Part shown: in pieces, positions 9,626 to 18,605 of the stretch
How positions within the stretch are numbered: the first letter of the stretch is position 1
Layout of the letters: every line of letters begins with the position of its first letter
From: Anabaena sphaerica FACHB-251
GTDB lineage: Bacteria > Cyanobacteriota > Cyanobacteriia > Cyanobacteriales > Nostocaceae
DNA: 64,000 bases
Direction: 5' to 3'
NCBI RefSeq assembly: GCF_014696825.1
Contig: NZ_JACJQU010000008.1
Span: 62,001 to 126,000, forward strand
The notes under the pieces: generated by a model
Told to the model about the DNA's origin: nothing
The model's database searches: none
The model's input: only the letters and a program-made list of their open reading frames with translations
Made by a program: the position numbers and the translations under genes

Positions 9626-10307
9626 CTTGTTCCCATTTTTCCAGCAAATCGGGACGACGGGAAGCTGTGCGTTGAATTTGTTGTTGAAAACGCCAACGGG
9701 CAATTTCTGCATGATTTCCACTCAGTAGCACATCTGGCACTTTCCAGCCGCGAAAATTGGCGGGACGGGTATACTGGGGAAAATCTAATAAACCTTCCTC
9801 AAAACTTTCAGCTTTGAGAGATTCTACCTTACCAACCGTCCCCGGTAGTAAGCGCACAACCCCATTGAGTAAAGCCATCGCTGGAATTTCTCCACCAGTG
9901 AGAATAAAATCACCCAAAGACACTTCACGAGTGACTAAATTCAGCACTCTCTCATCTACCCCTTCATAATGACCACAAATCACCACCAATTGGTCATAAT
10001 TGGTCACTAATTCTCGCAGGAGGGGCTGATTTATCGTTTGACCTTGGGGACTCATCAAAATCACCTCTCGGCGCGGTAGAATCGGCAGCGACTCCACAGC
10101 AGCAAAAATTGGTTCAGGCTTCATCAGCATCCCCACACCGCCGCCGTAAGGTTCATCATCTACCTTACGATGTTTATCAGTAGTAAAATCCCTGGGGTTA
10201 ACCAGATGCACTTCAGCAATCTGCTTGGCTAGGGCTTTACCCAAAAGACCGGAACTCAGAACCGAGCTAAAACAATCAGGAAAAAGCGTAACTATATCAA
10301 AACGCAC
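9576..10307 (-). CDS. trmD: tRNA (guanine-N1-)-methyltransferase
   Basis: Methylates G37 of tRNAs with a following G, preventing frameshifts. The 243-residue protein has the SPOUT-fold blocks DDEPYGGGVGMLMKPEP, VICGHYEGVDERV and SLGDFILTGGEIPAM. The final residues, about EQEREQGAGEQGSRGAGE, are encoded by the (CTCCCCTG)n repeat tract at 9570-9615 rather than by conserved TrmD sequence, so the repeat has extended the reading frame. The conserved domain itself is complete. Followed by ispF on the same strand. Confidence 0.96.
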   Translation of the reverse strand: MRFDIVTLFPDCFSSVLSSGLLGKALAKQIAEVHLVNPRDFTTDKHRKVDDEPYGGGVGMLMKPEPIFAAVESLPILPRREVILMSPQGQTINQPLLRELVTNYDQLVVICGHYEGVDERVLNLVTREVSLGDFILTGGEIPAMALLNGVVRLLPGTVGKVESLKAESFEEGLLDFPQYTRPANFRGWKVPDVLLSGNHAEIARWRFQQQIQRTASRRPDLLEKWEQEREQGAGEQGSRGAGE

Positions 10308-11022
10308 AGTAATTCGTATTTAATGACACTAAGATGAGATTGGAACATTTAACGTAAATTTCTCATTAACGTAAGTTGCCCAGGAGTATGGCTATAGCTT
10401 GCGTGGCGACGTAGGAGTCATACGCCACTCGGCGCTATCAGGACTGAGAATTTATTTTTCTGTCCATCACCCCATTTTTCCCCGTTAAGGGTTCCCTTGA
10501 AGTCAAGAGGAGATAGACTTAATCAACAGTATCTAAAATTACCAGAATTCTTAGCTTTTTGGTGGGAGCAAAAGTTTTTCTAATTACTTAATTTATGTTT
10601 AAATATTGTCACAACTAAATTTAAATTAATAATCCCACCAAAGTTAACAACTTCCAGGATGCATCGAGCCAGCCTCAGAAAAAAGAGTGTCAAGACCTGC
10701 AAAGCCCCAACCCCAGAGGGTAAACCCAGCCTTAAAGCACTATTTTATTTTGCCAGTCTGGAATAAATAGATAAGTGAAAAACAAGGTGCTGGCGATGAG
10801 GAACAGTAACGAACATGACAGAACTGAGGCTTCGTGTGCGTTCAAGGAGAAGTTGGAGAGACGGATTTCGCCACTCCACACTTATCAAAAGTGTCCTCTC
10901 AAAGAAGCAAAGGGCGAAAATCAACAGGCTACTAAACCTTGTTAAATTCACACGCCATTCGCCACAAGCCGGGGGACCCGTCCAAGGCGATGGCTCCTGA
11001 AGTTGTTGACCAAAGAAACACA
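10308..11022. other. Gene-free stretch of 715 bases upstream of cphB
   Basis: No gene is convincing. Two opposed frames (10745-11023 minus, 10815-11000 plus) overlap each other and have no recognisable product. The part near 10960-10995 (CAAGCCGGGGGACCCGTCC) resembles a dispersed cyanobacterial repeat. The rest probably contains the cphB promoter and a long leader, but I could not place a promoter with confidence. Confidence 0.4.
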
Positions 11023-11886
11023 ATGCAGCAATTAAAAGCTAAATCGCTGGAAATGAGGACACCCCAAGCAACTAAAACCGCCGTTCTAGTTATCGGAGGC
11101 GCAGAAGACAAAGTTCACGGACGCGAAATCTTGCGGACTTTTGTTGCTCGTGCTGGTGCTAGCAAGGCATATATTACAATTGTTCCATCAGCCTCCCGCG
11201 AACCAGCCATCATTGGTGGTCGGTATATTCGCATTTTTGAAGAAATGGGTGCCGAAAAGGTTGAGATTTTAGACATTCGTGAACGCGAACAATGCGAAAA
11301 CTCTCAGATTAAAGCATCCTTAGAAGCCTGTACTGGGGTTTTTTTAACAGGGGGAGACCAATTGCGCCTCTGTGGAGTTCTGTCAGATACACCAGCGATG
11401 GAAATTATCCGGCAGCGGGTGAGAGCAGGACAACTGACCCTAGCAGGAACCAGCGCGGGGGCGGCAGTAATGGGGCATCACATGATTGCAGGTGGAGGTA
11501 GTGGTGAAACGCCAAATCGTTCCCTAGTTGATATGGCAACAGGCTTGGGATTTATTCCTGAAGTCATTGTCGATCAGCACTTTCACAACCGTAATCGGAT
11601 GGGAAGACTGATAAGTGCGATCGCTGCCCATCCAGATCGCCTTGGCATTGGCATTGATGAAGATACCTGTGCTGTGTTTGAACGTGATGGTTGGTTGCAA
11701 GTCATGGGCAAAGGAAGTGTGACAATTGTTGATCCCACAGAACTTACCCATACTAATGAACCCCATGTCAGCGCCAACGAACCCTTAACTGTGCATAATT
11801 TACGTCTACATATCCTCAGTTACGGAGATCGCTTCCATCTTTACCAACGTACTGTTTTACCTGCTGTGCATCGGATCTCCAGCTGA
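11023..11886 (+). CDS. cphB: Cyanophycinase
   Basis: A serine-type exopeptidase that degrades cyanophycin (multi-L-arginyl-poly-L-aspartate) to beta-Asp-Arg dipeptides. The 287-residue form starting at ATG 11023 (MQQLKAKSLEMRTPQATK) matches the usual cyanobacterial length; the frame is open further upstream to 10939 but those residues are repeat-like. The nucleophile elbow is GTSAGAAVMG, with other family blocks AVLVIGGAEDKVHGREIL, FLTGGDQLRLCGVL and VDQHFHNRNRMGRL. cphA follows 172 bases downstream on the same strand, the classic arrangement for storage-polymer turnover in these organisms. Confidence 0.96.
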   Translation: MQQLKAKSLEMRTPQATKTAVLVIGGAEDKVHGREILRTFVARAGASKAYITIVPSASREPAIIGGRYIRIFEEMGAEKVEILDIREREQCENSQIKASLEACTGVFLTGGDQLRLCGVLSDTPAMEIIRQRVRAGQLTLAGTSAGAAVMGHHMIAGGGSGETPNRSLVDMATGLGFIPEVIVDQHFHNRNRMGRLISAIAAHPDRLGIGIDEDTCAVFERDGWLQVMGKGSVTIVDPTELTHTNEPHVSANEPLTVHNLRLHILSYGDRFHLYQRTVLPAVHRISS

Positions 11887-12058
11887 CGGGATAGAGTATC
11901 TAAGGTTACACTGTGTTGACCGCGCATTTATTTGTTGTTGCAAAAATAATCAGATGAATACTATCTAAAAAGAAAAAACTGTTTGTCATGAACAGTTTAG
12001 CGGTCAATTCCAGTAAGAAACTAGAATTTTGGTTCCGAATCTCCATCTACCTATTCCC

Positions 12059-14761
12059 ATGAGAATCCTCAAGATCCAGACCTTACGCGGCCCAAACTAC
12101 TGGAGCATTCGACGCCATAAACTCATCGTCATGCGCCTCGATTTAGAAACCCTTGCCGAAACGCCCTCGAATCAAATCCCCGGCTTTTATGAAGGATTAG
12201 TTGAGGCTCTGCCTAGTCTAGAGGGTCACTATTGTTCGCCTGGCTGTCGTGGAGGTTTTTTGATGCGTGTCCGAGAAGGCACAATGATGGGCCATATCGT
12301 AGAACACGTAGCCCTAGAACTCCAGGAATTAGCTGGAATGCACGTAGGTTTTGGCCGCACCCGTGAGACTGCCACACCTGGAGTTTACCAGGTAGTGATT
12401 GAGTACCTAAATGAGGAAGCGGGACGTTATGCCGGACGTGCAGCAGTACGGCTGTGTCAAAGCATTGTTGATCGGGGCCGTTATCCCAAGGCAGAACTAG
12501 AGCAAGACATCCAAGACCTCAAAGACTTTTGCCGCGATGCTTCGCTTGGTCCTTCCACAGAAGCAATTATCAAAGAAGCAGAAAAAAGAGGTATTCCTTG
12601 GATGCCTTTAGCAGCAAGGTTTCTGATTCAACTAGGCTATGGTGTCAATCAGAAACGGATGCAGGCAACAATGAGTGATAACACAGGCATTCTCGGTGTA
12701 GAACTAGCTTGTGATAAAGAAGCCACTAAACGCATCCTCGCCGCCAATGGTGTGCCAGTACCCAGAGGCACGGTGATCAACTTCTTGGATGATCTCGAAG
12801 AAGCCATTGACCATGTTGGTGGTTATCCTATAGTCATCAAGCCTCTAGATGGTAATCATGGACGTGGTATCACCATTGATATCAGAAGTTGGGATGAAGC
12901 TGAAGCAGCCTATGAAGCAGCCAGGCAGGTTTCCCGTTCTATTATTGTGGAACGGTATTATGTCGGGCGTGACCATAGAGTATTGGTGGTGGATGGCAAA
13001 GTTGTCGCAGTCGCTGAACGAGTCCCAGCCCATGTAGTTGGTAATGGTAGATCCTCCATCGCTGAACTGATTGAGGAAACCAACCAAGACCCGAATCGTG
13101 GTGAAGGTCACGATAACGTCCTCACCAAAATAGAACTAGATCGTACCAGCTACCAATTATTAGAGAGACAAGGCTACACCCTCAAAAGTGTACCTCCAAA
13201 GGGTACAATTTGTTATCTGCGGGCAACAGCTAACCTGAGTACAGGTGGTAGTGCTGTAGACCGCACCGACGAAATCCACCCGGAAAATGTTTGGTTGGCA
13301 CAACGGGTAGTGAGAATTATCGGTTTGGATATTGCAGGCTTGGATATTGTTACCTCGGATATTAGCCGCCCTCTCAGGGAGATGGACGCTGTAATTGTGG
13401 AAGTTAACGCCGCACCTGGCTTCCGAATGCACGTTGCTCCCAGTCAAGGCATCCCCCGTAACGTTGCTGGGGCAGTGATGGATATGCTGTTCCCCAACGA
13501 AAAACCCAGCCGCATTCCCATCCTCAGCGTCACAGGCACTAATGGCAAAACTACTACAACTCGTCTGTTAGCACATATTTATAAGCAAACAGGTAATGTT
13601 GTAGGTTATACGACTACAGACGGCACATATATCGGTGATTACTTGGTGGAGGCGGGAGACAACACTGGCCCCCAAAGCGCCCATGTCATCCTGCAAGATC
13701 CAACTGTCGAGATAGCTGTACTTGAATCGGCTCGTGGCGGCATTCTTCGCTCTGGTTTAGGCTTTGAGTCTGCTAATGTTGGTGTGGTGTTGAACGTAGC
13801 CGCAGATCATTTAGGTATTGGTGATATTGATACCATTGATCAATTAGCTAACCTGAAAAGTGTGGTTGCAGAAGCTGTATACCCTGATGGCTATGCAGTT
13901 CTCAATGCTGATGATCACCGCGTTGCCGCAATGGCAGAAAAAACTAAAGCCAATATTGCTTACTTCACCATGAACCCAGACTCGGATTTGGTGCGAAAGC
14001 ATATCCAAAAGGGAGGAGTGGCAGCAGTATATGAAAATGGCTATTTGTCAATTGTCAAAGGTGATTGGACACACCGGATAGAAAGAGCAGAAAATATTCC
14101 CTTGACAATGGGCGGAAAAGCTCCGTTTATGATTGCCAATGCTTTAGCTGCAAGTTTGGCAGCTTTTGTGCAGAATGTGACAATAGAGCAAATTCGTTCT
14201 GGCTTAAAGACTTTCCGCGCTTCAGTTAGTCAAACACCGGGAAGAATGAATTTGTTTAATTTGGGTAAATACCATGCTTTGGTAGATTATGCCCATAACC
14301 CCGCTAGTTACGAAGCTTTAGGTTCTTTTGTCCGCAACTGGACAACTGGACAGCGCATAGGAGTGGTGGGTGGACCTGGCGATCGCCGTGATGAAGATTT
14401 TGTGACTCTGGGTAAATTATCAGCAGATATCTTTGATTACATCATTATCAAGGAGGATGATGACACCAGAGGACGGCTACGCGGTTCAGCTTCTGATTTG
14501 ATTACTCAAGGCATTACTCAAGCCAAGCCTAACTGCCGTTTTGAATCAATTCTAGATGAAACCCAAGCCATTAACAAAGCCTTAGATATGGCTCCCGATG
14601 GAAGTCTGGTGGTAATTTTGCCAGAAAGCGTTAACCGGGCTATTAAGTTAATTAAGGTGCGGGGTGTTCAGGAAGAAATTCAGCCACAAAGTCAAACTAC
14701 TACTATCAGTGATTCTCAAAATGGGGTAGCACCTTCTTCCGTGGTTAATACCCTACTTTAA
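12059..14761 (+). CDS. cphA: Cyanophycin synthetase
   Basis: Polymerises aspartate and arginine into cyanophycin, a nitrogen store, using ATP. The 900-residue length is that of CphA1. An N-terminal domain (MRILKIQTLRGPNYWSI) is followed by an ATP-grasp domain at about 220-480 (KPLDGNHGRGI; DAVIVEVNAAPGF) and a Mur-ligase-like domain with the P-loop TGTNGKTTTTRL near residue 491 and the later block DYAHNPASYEALG. The frame opens at a TTG at 12029, but the ATG at 12059 gives the conserved N-terminus. It is downstream of cphB and followed by a hairpin terminator. Confidence 0.97.
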   Translation: MRILKIQTLRGPNYWSIRRHKLIVMRLDLETLAETPSNQIPGFYEGLVEALPSLEGHYCSPGCRGGFLMRVREGTMMGHIVEHVALELQELAGMHVGFGRTRETATPGVYQVVIEYLNEEAGRYAGRAAVRLCQSIVDRGRYPKAELEQDIQDLKDFCRDASLGPSTEAIIKEAEKRGIPWMPLAARFLIQLGYGVNQKRMQATMSDNTGILGVELACDKEATKRILAANGVPVPRGTVINFLDDLEEAIDHVGGYPIVIKPLDGNHGRGITIDIRSWDEAEAAYEAARQVSRSIIVERYYVGRDHRVLVVDGKVVAVAERVPAHVVGNGRSSIAELIEETNQDPNRGEGHDNVLTKIELDRTSYQLLERQGYTLKSVPPKGTICYLRATANLSTGGSAVDRTDEIHPENVWLAQRVVRIIGLDIAGLDIVTSDISRPLREMDAVIVEVNAAPGFRMHVAPSQGIPRNVAGAVMDMLFPNEKPSRIPILSVTGTNGKTTTTRLLAHIYKQTGNVVGYTTTDGTYIGDYLVEAGDNTGPQSAHVILQDPTVEIAVLESARGGILRSGLGFESANVGVVLNVAADHLGIGDIDTIDQLANLKSVVAEAVYPDGYAVLNADDHRVAAMAEKTKANIAYFTMNPDSDLVRKHIQKGGVAAVYENGYLSIVKGDWTHRIERAENIPLTMGGKAPFMIANALAASLAAFVQNVTIEQIRSGLKTFRASVSQTPGRMNLFNLGKYHALVDYAHNPASYEALGSFVRNWTTGQRIGVVGGPGDRRDEDFVTLGKLSADIFDYIIIKEDDDTRGRLRGSASDLITQGITQAKPNCRFESILDETQAINKALDMAPDGSLVVILPESVNRAIKLIKVRGVQEEIQPQSQTTTISDSQNGVAPSSVVNTLL

Positions 14762-14767
14762 TGTCAG

Positions 14768-14795
14768 GTAGGGATAATTAATGAATTGTCCCTAC
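14768..14795. terminator. Hairpin downstream of cphA
   Basis: GTAGGGA at 14768-14774 pairs with TCCCTAC at 14789-14795, extended by AATT pairing in the loop, and is followed shortly by TGATGATTTTT. It lies seven bases past the cphA stop and probably terminates the cph transcript. Confidence 0.6.
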
Positions 14796-15040
14796 TGATG
14801 ATTTTTCTTTGTGTTGTTGGTTCGTCTGGTCGTCGGTTTTTTTATTAGTTCCTAAGTAGGTTGGCGTTAAAAATTGTCTTGGTGGTATGCTTGGAGGAAA
14901 GAGGAAGGTTAAGAACAAGATAATATTATTATGAGGATTATTTCTACATCAAAATTAAAACATCCTCTAATAAATATCCAGATTTAAAACAGATTATTGA
15001 TAGTAATACCCTTGCAATACTAAATAACCCAGGGAATAAA

Positions 15041-15152
15041 TTCCCTGTCTAAAAGCTAAAGTCGGTTAAAACCGACTAAAATCTAGTTGAATTTACTATT
15101 TAAAAATCACATCCTGTAAATCCTTAAATCCTGGAAATCCTGATTCAGACAA
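15041..15152. repeat. 112-bp direct repeat, copy 1
   Basis: Runs from TTCCCTGTCTAAAAGC to CTGATTCAGACAA and includes the palindrome AGTCGGTTAAAACCGACT. Copy 2 lies at 15186-15297 with one base different. The right-hand half (ATCCTGTAAATCC ... CTGATTCAGACAA) belongs to a family that recurs at 49.5, 49.9, 50.8 and 56.4-56.6 kb. The gene-free region 14762-15297 otherwise holds only the cphA terminator. Confidence 0.9.
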
Positions 15153-15185
15153 AAAATCACATCATGAAATTACACAGGTAATTTA

Positions 15186-15297
15186 TTCCCTGTCTAAAAG
15201 CTAAAGTCGGTTAAAACCGACTAAAATCTAGTTGAATTTACTATTTAAAAATCACATCCTGTAAATCCTCAAATCCTGGAAATCCTGATTCAGACAA
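15186..15297. repeat. 112-bp direct repeat, copy 2, abutting tatA
   Basis: Differs from copy 1 by a single T/C change and is separated from it by 33 bases. It ends at 15297, immediately next to the last base of the tatA stop codon at 15298, so it forms the 3' flank of tatA. Confidence 0.9.
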
Positions 15298-15465
15298 TTA
15301 TGATTGTTCTGAATTATCCTCCTCATCAGTCTTTTTAATTCCCTCTTGGAAACTTCTCAAACTCTTTCCCAATACTCCCCCCAACTCAGGAATTTTCTTG
15401 GGTCCAAAAATCAAAATCGCAACTATGGCAATGATCGCTACTTCTGGCCATCCTAGTCCAAACAT
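15298..15465 (-). CDS. tatA: Twin-arginine translocase subunit TatA/TatE
   Basis: A 55-residue protein beginning MFGLGWPEVAIIAIVAILIF, a single N-terminal membrane helix, then the hinge motif FGPKKIPELG and an amphipathic helix GGVLGKSLRSFQEGIK, ending in an acidic tail. This is the standard TatA/E plan; it forms the pore of the Tat pathway that exports folded proteins to the periplasm or thylakoid lumen. AAGAGG lies 7-12 bases before the ATG at 15465. It sits 40 bases downstream of the kinase gene on the same strand. It is shorter than most TatA (about 60-90). Confidence 0.92.
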   Translation of the reverse strand: MFGLGWPEVAIIAIVAILIFGPKKIPELGGVLGKSLRSFQEGIKKTDEEDNSEQS

Positions 15466-15505
15466 ATCATTTTCCTCTTAAGTCACTTTAAATTATCTAT
15501 ACAAT

Positions 15506-16903
15506 TTATTCTGTCCTAATTGGTATATTTAACCAATTACTTAATTCATTAGCCAACCATTCTAATTCTAACTCAGATTTGATATTTTCGCTCTTGAGAT
15601 CAAATTCAATTTTTTTGACACCTGCCCAAACTACTAATTTTGGAGGTACTTCAAAGACATCTCCTTCAGAATTTTTTCGCACATCTTTGGGAGTATAGAT
15701 AATTCGGTTAATATGTTCTCTGGGCGAGGAAATATGATTTTTAATTTTCCATTGCCGTACATAATAATCAATGGATATTTTTTGTTGATTGATGTTGATT
15801 TTTAAACTGCAAAAATAAGCAAATAAAATTCCATAAATTACCGCTAAACCCGCCCCCCAAAAAGGTAAAGAGAATACAGCCATGGCTATATTACCAGGAA
15901 AAGGCAGAGAAAGCGCACTAATAGTCCAGAATAAAACAAATGAAAACCAACCTCCCATAAACAGAGCTATTAATATTATGATCGGGTGAAACCCAACAGG
16001 AGGAATCATAATTTCTAAATGGTCTTGATTTTTAATAACTTGAATTTTACTACCTGCTAGTTTAGCAATCGTTAAATTTGTAATATCAGTATTTTCTGGT
16101 TTTTCTAAAGCTGTCAGTGCTGCCTTTGCAGATGTAAACCGCTTGGCTAAATCTGGTTCTATCATCTTTTTTAACCAGTTAGTCAAGCTAGGACTAACAT
16201 TTGCAACTTGTTCAAATTGAATGCGAAAATCTTTTTGGGGTAAGTCTGCTGGGTGAGTACCCGTGAGCAAATAAATCAGAGTTGCACCTAAACTATAAAG
16301 GTCAGATGCGGGAACTGTACGCCCCCCAAATTGTTCTTGTGGCATATAACCATAGGTTCCTACAACAGTCCTTGTGCCTGTTTCTGCTGCGAGAACGGTT
16401 TGTACTGACCCAAAATCTACTAAATAGACTTTTCCCACACTATTGCCAGATCGCTCTCCTAACAAAATATTGCTAGGCTTAATATCACGGTGGATCACGG
16501 GTGGATGTAACTCATGGAGATAAACAAGAATCTCTAAAACTGATGTAGCTATTTCCTTAACTTCACTTTCTGTAAAAGTCCTGCTAGTTTGTAAGTATTC
16601 TTCTAAGGTTTTAGCTGGGATATAAGTTTGGATGAGGGCAAATCCTTGATAATTTGGTGAATTTACCTCAAAATAGTCGAGATAACAGGGTATAGAGGGA
16701 TGGGATAAAGATTTTAAAGTTTCGGCTTCTCGCTCAAACAGTTTGAGATCATCCCATTCAAAGTCACTACCGAAAGAAAGCAACTTGACAATTACCAAGT
16801 TACCTGTCACTACGTCACGCGCTAATAAAGTTCTTCGTCCTGACTTTTTGCCTAACTGCTGTTGAACTTCGTAGCGTTTACCTAATACTTCCCTATTCAT
16901 CAT
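15506..16903 (-). CDS. Serine/threonine protein kinase with membrane segments
   Basis: A 465-residue Hanks-type kinase. The domain (about 10-270) has a lysine strand VIVKLLSFG, catalytic loop VIHRDIKPSNILL, DFG motif VDFGSVQT and APE-like region MPQEQFGGRTVPASDLYSLG. The glycine loop is degenerate (LGKKSGRR). Residues about 300-370 contain two hydrophobic helices (IIILIALFMGGWFSFVLFW and a second one), so the kinase domain is probably anchored in the membrane, followed by a 90-residue soluble tail. Cyanobacteria have many such kinases; the target is unknown. Start ATG at 16903; a second ATG follows directly. tatA is downstream. Confidence 0.9.
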   Translation of the reverse strand: MMNREVLGKRYEVQQQLGKKSGRRTLLARDVVTGNLVIVKLLSFGSDFEWDDLKLFEREAETLKSLSHPSIPCYLDYFEVNSPNYQGFALIQTYIPAKTLEEYLQTSRTFTESEVKEIATSVLEILVYLHELHPPVIHRDIKPSNILLGERSGNSVGKVYLVDFGSVQTVLAAETGTRTVVGTYGYMPQEQFGGRTVPASDLYSLGATLIYLLTGTHPADLPQKDFRIQFEQVANVSPSLTNWLKKMIEPDLAKRFTSAKAALTALEKPENTDITNLTIAKLAGSKIQVIKNQDHLEIMIPPVGFHPIIILIALFMGGWFSFVLFWTISALSLPFPGNIAMAVFSLPFWGAGLAVIYGILFAYFCSLKININQQKISIDYYVRQWKIKNHISSPREHINRIIYTPKDVRKNSEGDVFEVPPKLVVWAGVKKIEFDLKSENIKSELELEWLANELSNWLNIPIRTE

Positions 16904-16982
16904 GATTACTTAAAAGATGAATTTAAAAGGATTTTTTCATCCCCAGTCCTATTACCCAGTCCCCAATCCCTAGTATAGTCCT

Positions 16983-17585
16983 ATGCCTTCCCAACTTTGG
17001 CCTTACATTACCCCTGGTATTCCTGATGAGTTATTTGAGAATTTACCGGGTATTCCCCTGAGTCAGCGAGAATTAAGATTGTTGTTAATTTCTCAACTGC
17101 GACTCAAACCAGATTCAGTGTTATGGGATATTGGCGCTGGTACAGGTACAATTCCTGTGGAGGTGGGGTTGCTGTGTCCACAGGGAAGGGTTCTTGCGGT
17201 GGAAAGAGATGAAGAAGTGGCTAATTTAATTAAACGCAACTGCGATCGCTTTGAGGTGAAAAATGTAAAAGTGATTGAAGGTAGCGCCCCAGAGTGTTTG
17301 CATGATATTAAACCGACCCCTGACCGTGTGTGTATAGAAGGGGGAAAAGCCATCCAGGAAATTTTACAGGCTGTCTGGCTTTATTTGCCTTTATCCGGTC
17401 GAGTTGTCGCTACAGCTGCTAATCTAGAAAGTCTGTATGCTATTTCCCAGAGCTTTTCTCAGTTAAGAGCCAGAAATATTGAAGTTGTGCAGTCTGCGGT
17501 GAACCGCTTAGAAACACGCGGTTTTTCTCAAACCTTTGTTGCTGCTGATCCGATTTTTATTGTCAGTGGTGAGAAACTAGATTAA
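16983..17585 (+). CDS. cbiT: Precorrin-6Y C5,15-methyltransferase (decarboxylating), CbiT subunit
   Basis: A 200-residue class I SAM methyltransferase of the CbiT type, which methylates C15 and decarboxylates during corrin-ring (vitamin B12) synthesis. The SAM loop is WDIGAGTGTIPVEVG near residue 47; the acidic ribose-binding residue is in VLAVERDEEV. Family-typical blocks are GSAPECL and CIEGGKAIQEIL. The product is only the CbiT half; the CbiE half is not adjacent. Divergent from the kinase gene with a 79-base gap. The B12-dependent metH at the right edge is a plausible user of the pathway. Confidence 0.88.
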   Translation: MPSQLWPYITPGIPDELFENLPGIPLSQRELRLLLISQLRLKPDSVLWDIGAGTGTIPVEVGLLCPQGRVLAVERDEEVANLIKRNCDRFEVKNVKVIEGSAPECLHDIKPTPDRVCIEGGKAIQEILQAVWLYLPLSGRVVATAANLESLYAISQSFSQLRARNIEVVQSAVNRLETRGFSQTFVAADPIFIVSGEKLD

Positions 17586-17648
17586 ATCTGTTCGGTTTTC
17601 GGTTTTGGATTCAATCCAAAATCCAAAACTAAAATCCAAAATACTATT

Positions 17649-18536
17649 ATGCCTTGGTCTCGAATTATTAGTGGAGTTATTGCGATCGCCCTCGCTTTGT
17701 CTTCAACCCTGTTAGGGGGTTGGTATTTTACCATAGCCATTGCGATCATTGTCTTTTTAGGTCAACAGGAATATTTTAATTTAGTTCGAGCCAGAGGCAT
17801 AGCGCCTGCTGCCAAAACTACCATATTTGTCAGTTTAATTTTATTAGCTATTTGTACTCTTGAAAGCAGTTTAGCGGATGCGCTCATGCCCATAGCAGGA
17901 ACTTTTATTTGTTTTTACCTGCTGTTTCAACCCAAATTTGCTACCATTGCGGATATTTCCGCTTCTATTATGGGGCTATTTTATGTCGGTTACTTACCGA
18001 GTTACTGGGTACGGTTGCGAAATCTTGATAGTACAAATATTATTGGCAATCTTCCCTTCGGTGGTTTCTGGCCTAAAAACTGGAATGAGATTTTAACACA
18101 GGGAAATTTAGATGCTCTACCACAAGGTTTAACATTTACAGTTTTAACTTTTTTCTGTATTTGGGCAGCTGACATTGGTGCTTACACTATTGGCAAGTTT
18201 TTTGGCAAAACCCGTTTATCAGATATCAGTCCGAAAAAAACTGTAGAAGGTGCAATTTTTGGGATCACAGCCAGTGTTATCGTAGCTGTAGCAGGAGCTT
18301 ATTTTCTCCCATTACCTTACTCTCTAATTACTGGTTTAACCTTGGGTTTATTGATTGGTATTGCTAGTCTTTTAGGCGATTTGACCGAATCTATGCTGAA
18401 ACGAGATGCAGGAGTTAAAGATTCAGGACAATTGATACCCGGTCACGGTGGTATATTAGACCGGACTGATAGTTATATTTTTACAGCCCCTTTGGTTTAC
18501 TATTTCGTAACGCTGATTTTGCCTTTGTTAAGGTAA
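17649..18536 (+). CDS. cdsA: Phosphatidate cytidylyltransferase
   Basis: Makes CDP-diacylglycerol from CTP and phosphatidate, the branch point of phospholipid synthesis. The 295-residue protein has about seven to eight membrane helices and the C-terminal signature running from SLLGDLTESMLKRDAGVKD to HGGILDRTDS. Start ATG at 17649, 63 bases after cbiT on the same strand; the gap is filled with ATCCAAAA repeats. An AGTCCCC tract (18560-18602) lies directly after the gene. Confidence 0.95.
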   Translation: MPWSRIISGVIAIALALSSTLLGGWYFTIAIAIIVFLGQQEYFNLVRARGIAPAAKTTIFVSLILLAICTLESSLADALMPIAGTFICFYLLFQPKFATIADISASIMGLFYVGYLPSYWVRLRNLDSTNIIGNLPFGGFWPKNWNEILTQGNLDALPQGLTFTVLTFFCIWAADIGAYTIGKFFGKTRLSDISPKKTVEGAIFGITASVIVAVAGAYFLPLPYSLITGLTLGLLIGIASLLGDLTESMLKRDAGVKDSGQLIPGHGGILDRTDSYIFTAPLVYYFVTLILPLLR

Positions 18537-18559
18537 TTCGTAATTCGTAATTGTCAATT

Positions 18560-18602
18560 ACTACCCAGTCCCCAGTCCCCAGTCCCCAGTCCCCAGTCCC
18601 CA
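18560..18602. repeat. Short tandem repeat, CAGTCCC units
   Basis: Five or six consecutive AGTCCCC heptamers lie between the convergent cdsA and DUF2993 genes. Similar tracts occur at 48400-48436, 58085-58112, 58150-58185 and 61758-61800 (the last two with CTGTTCC units). Confidence 0.8.
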
Positions 18603-18605
18603 GAT

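Noticed and set aside
10745-11023. Opposed ORFs of 92 aa (minus) and 61 aa (plus, 10815-11000) before cphB
   Set aside because: They overlap on opposite strands, match no family I know, and include a dispersed repeat motif; coding is not supported.
18560-18602. CRISPR-like regular repeats
   Set aside because: Units are 7 bases in direct tandem without spacers, typical of short tandem repeats; no cas genes or repeat-spacer pattern in the window.
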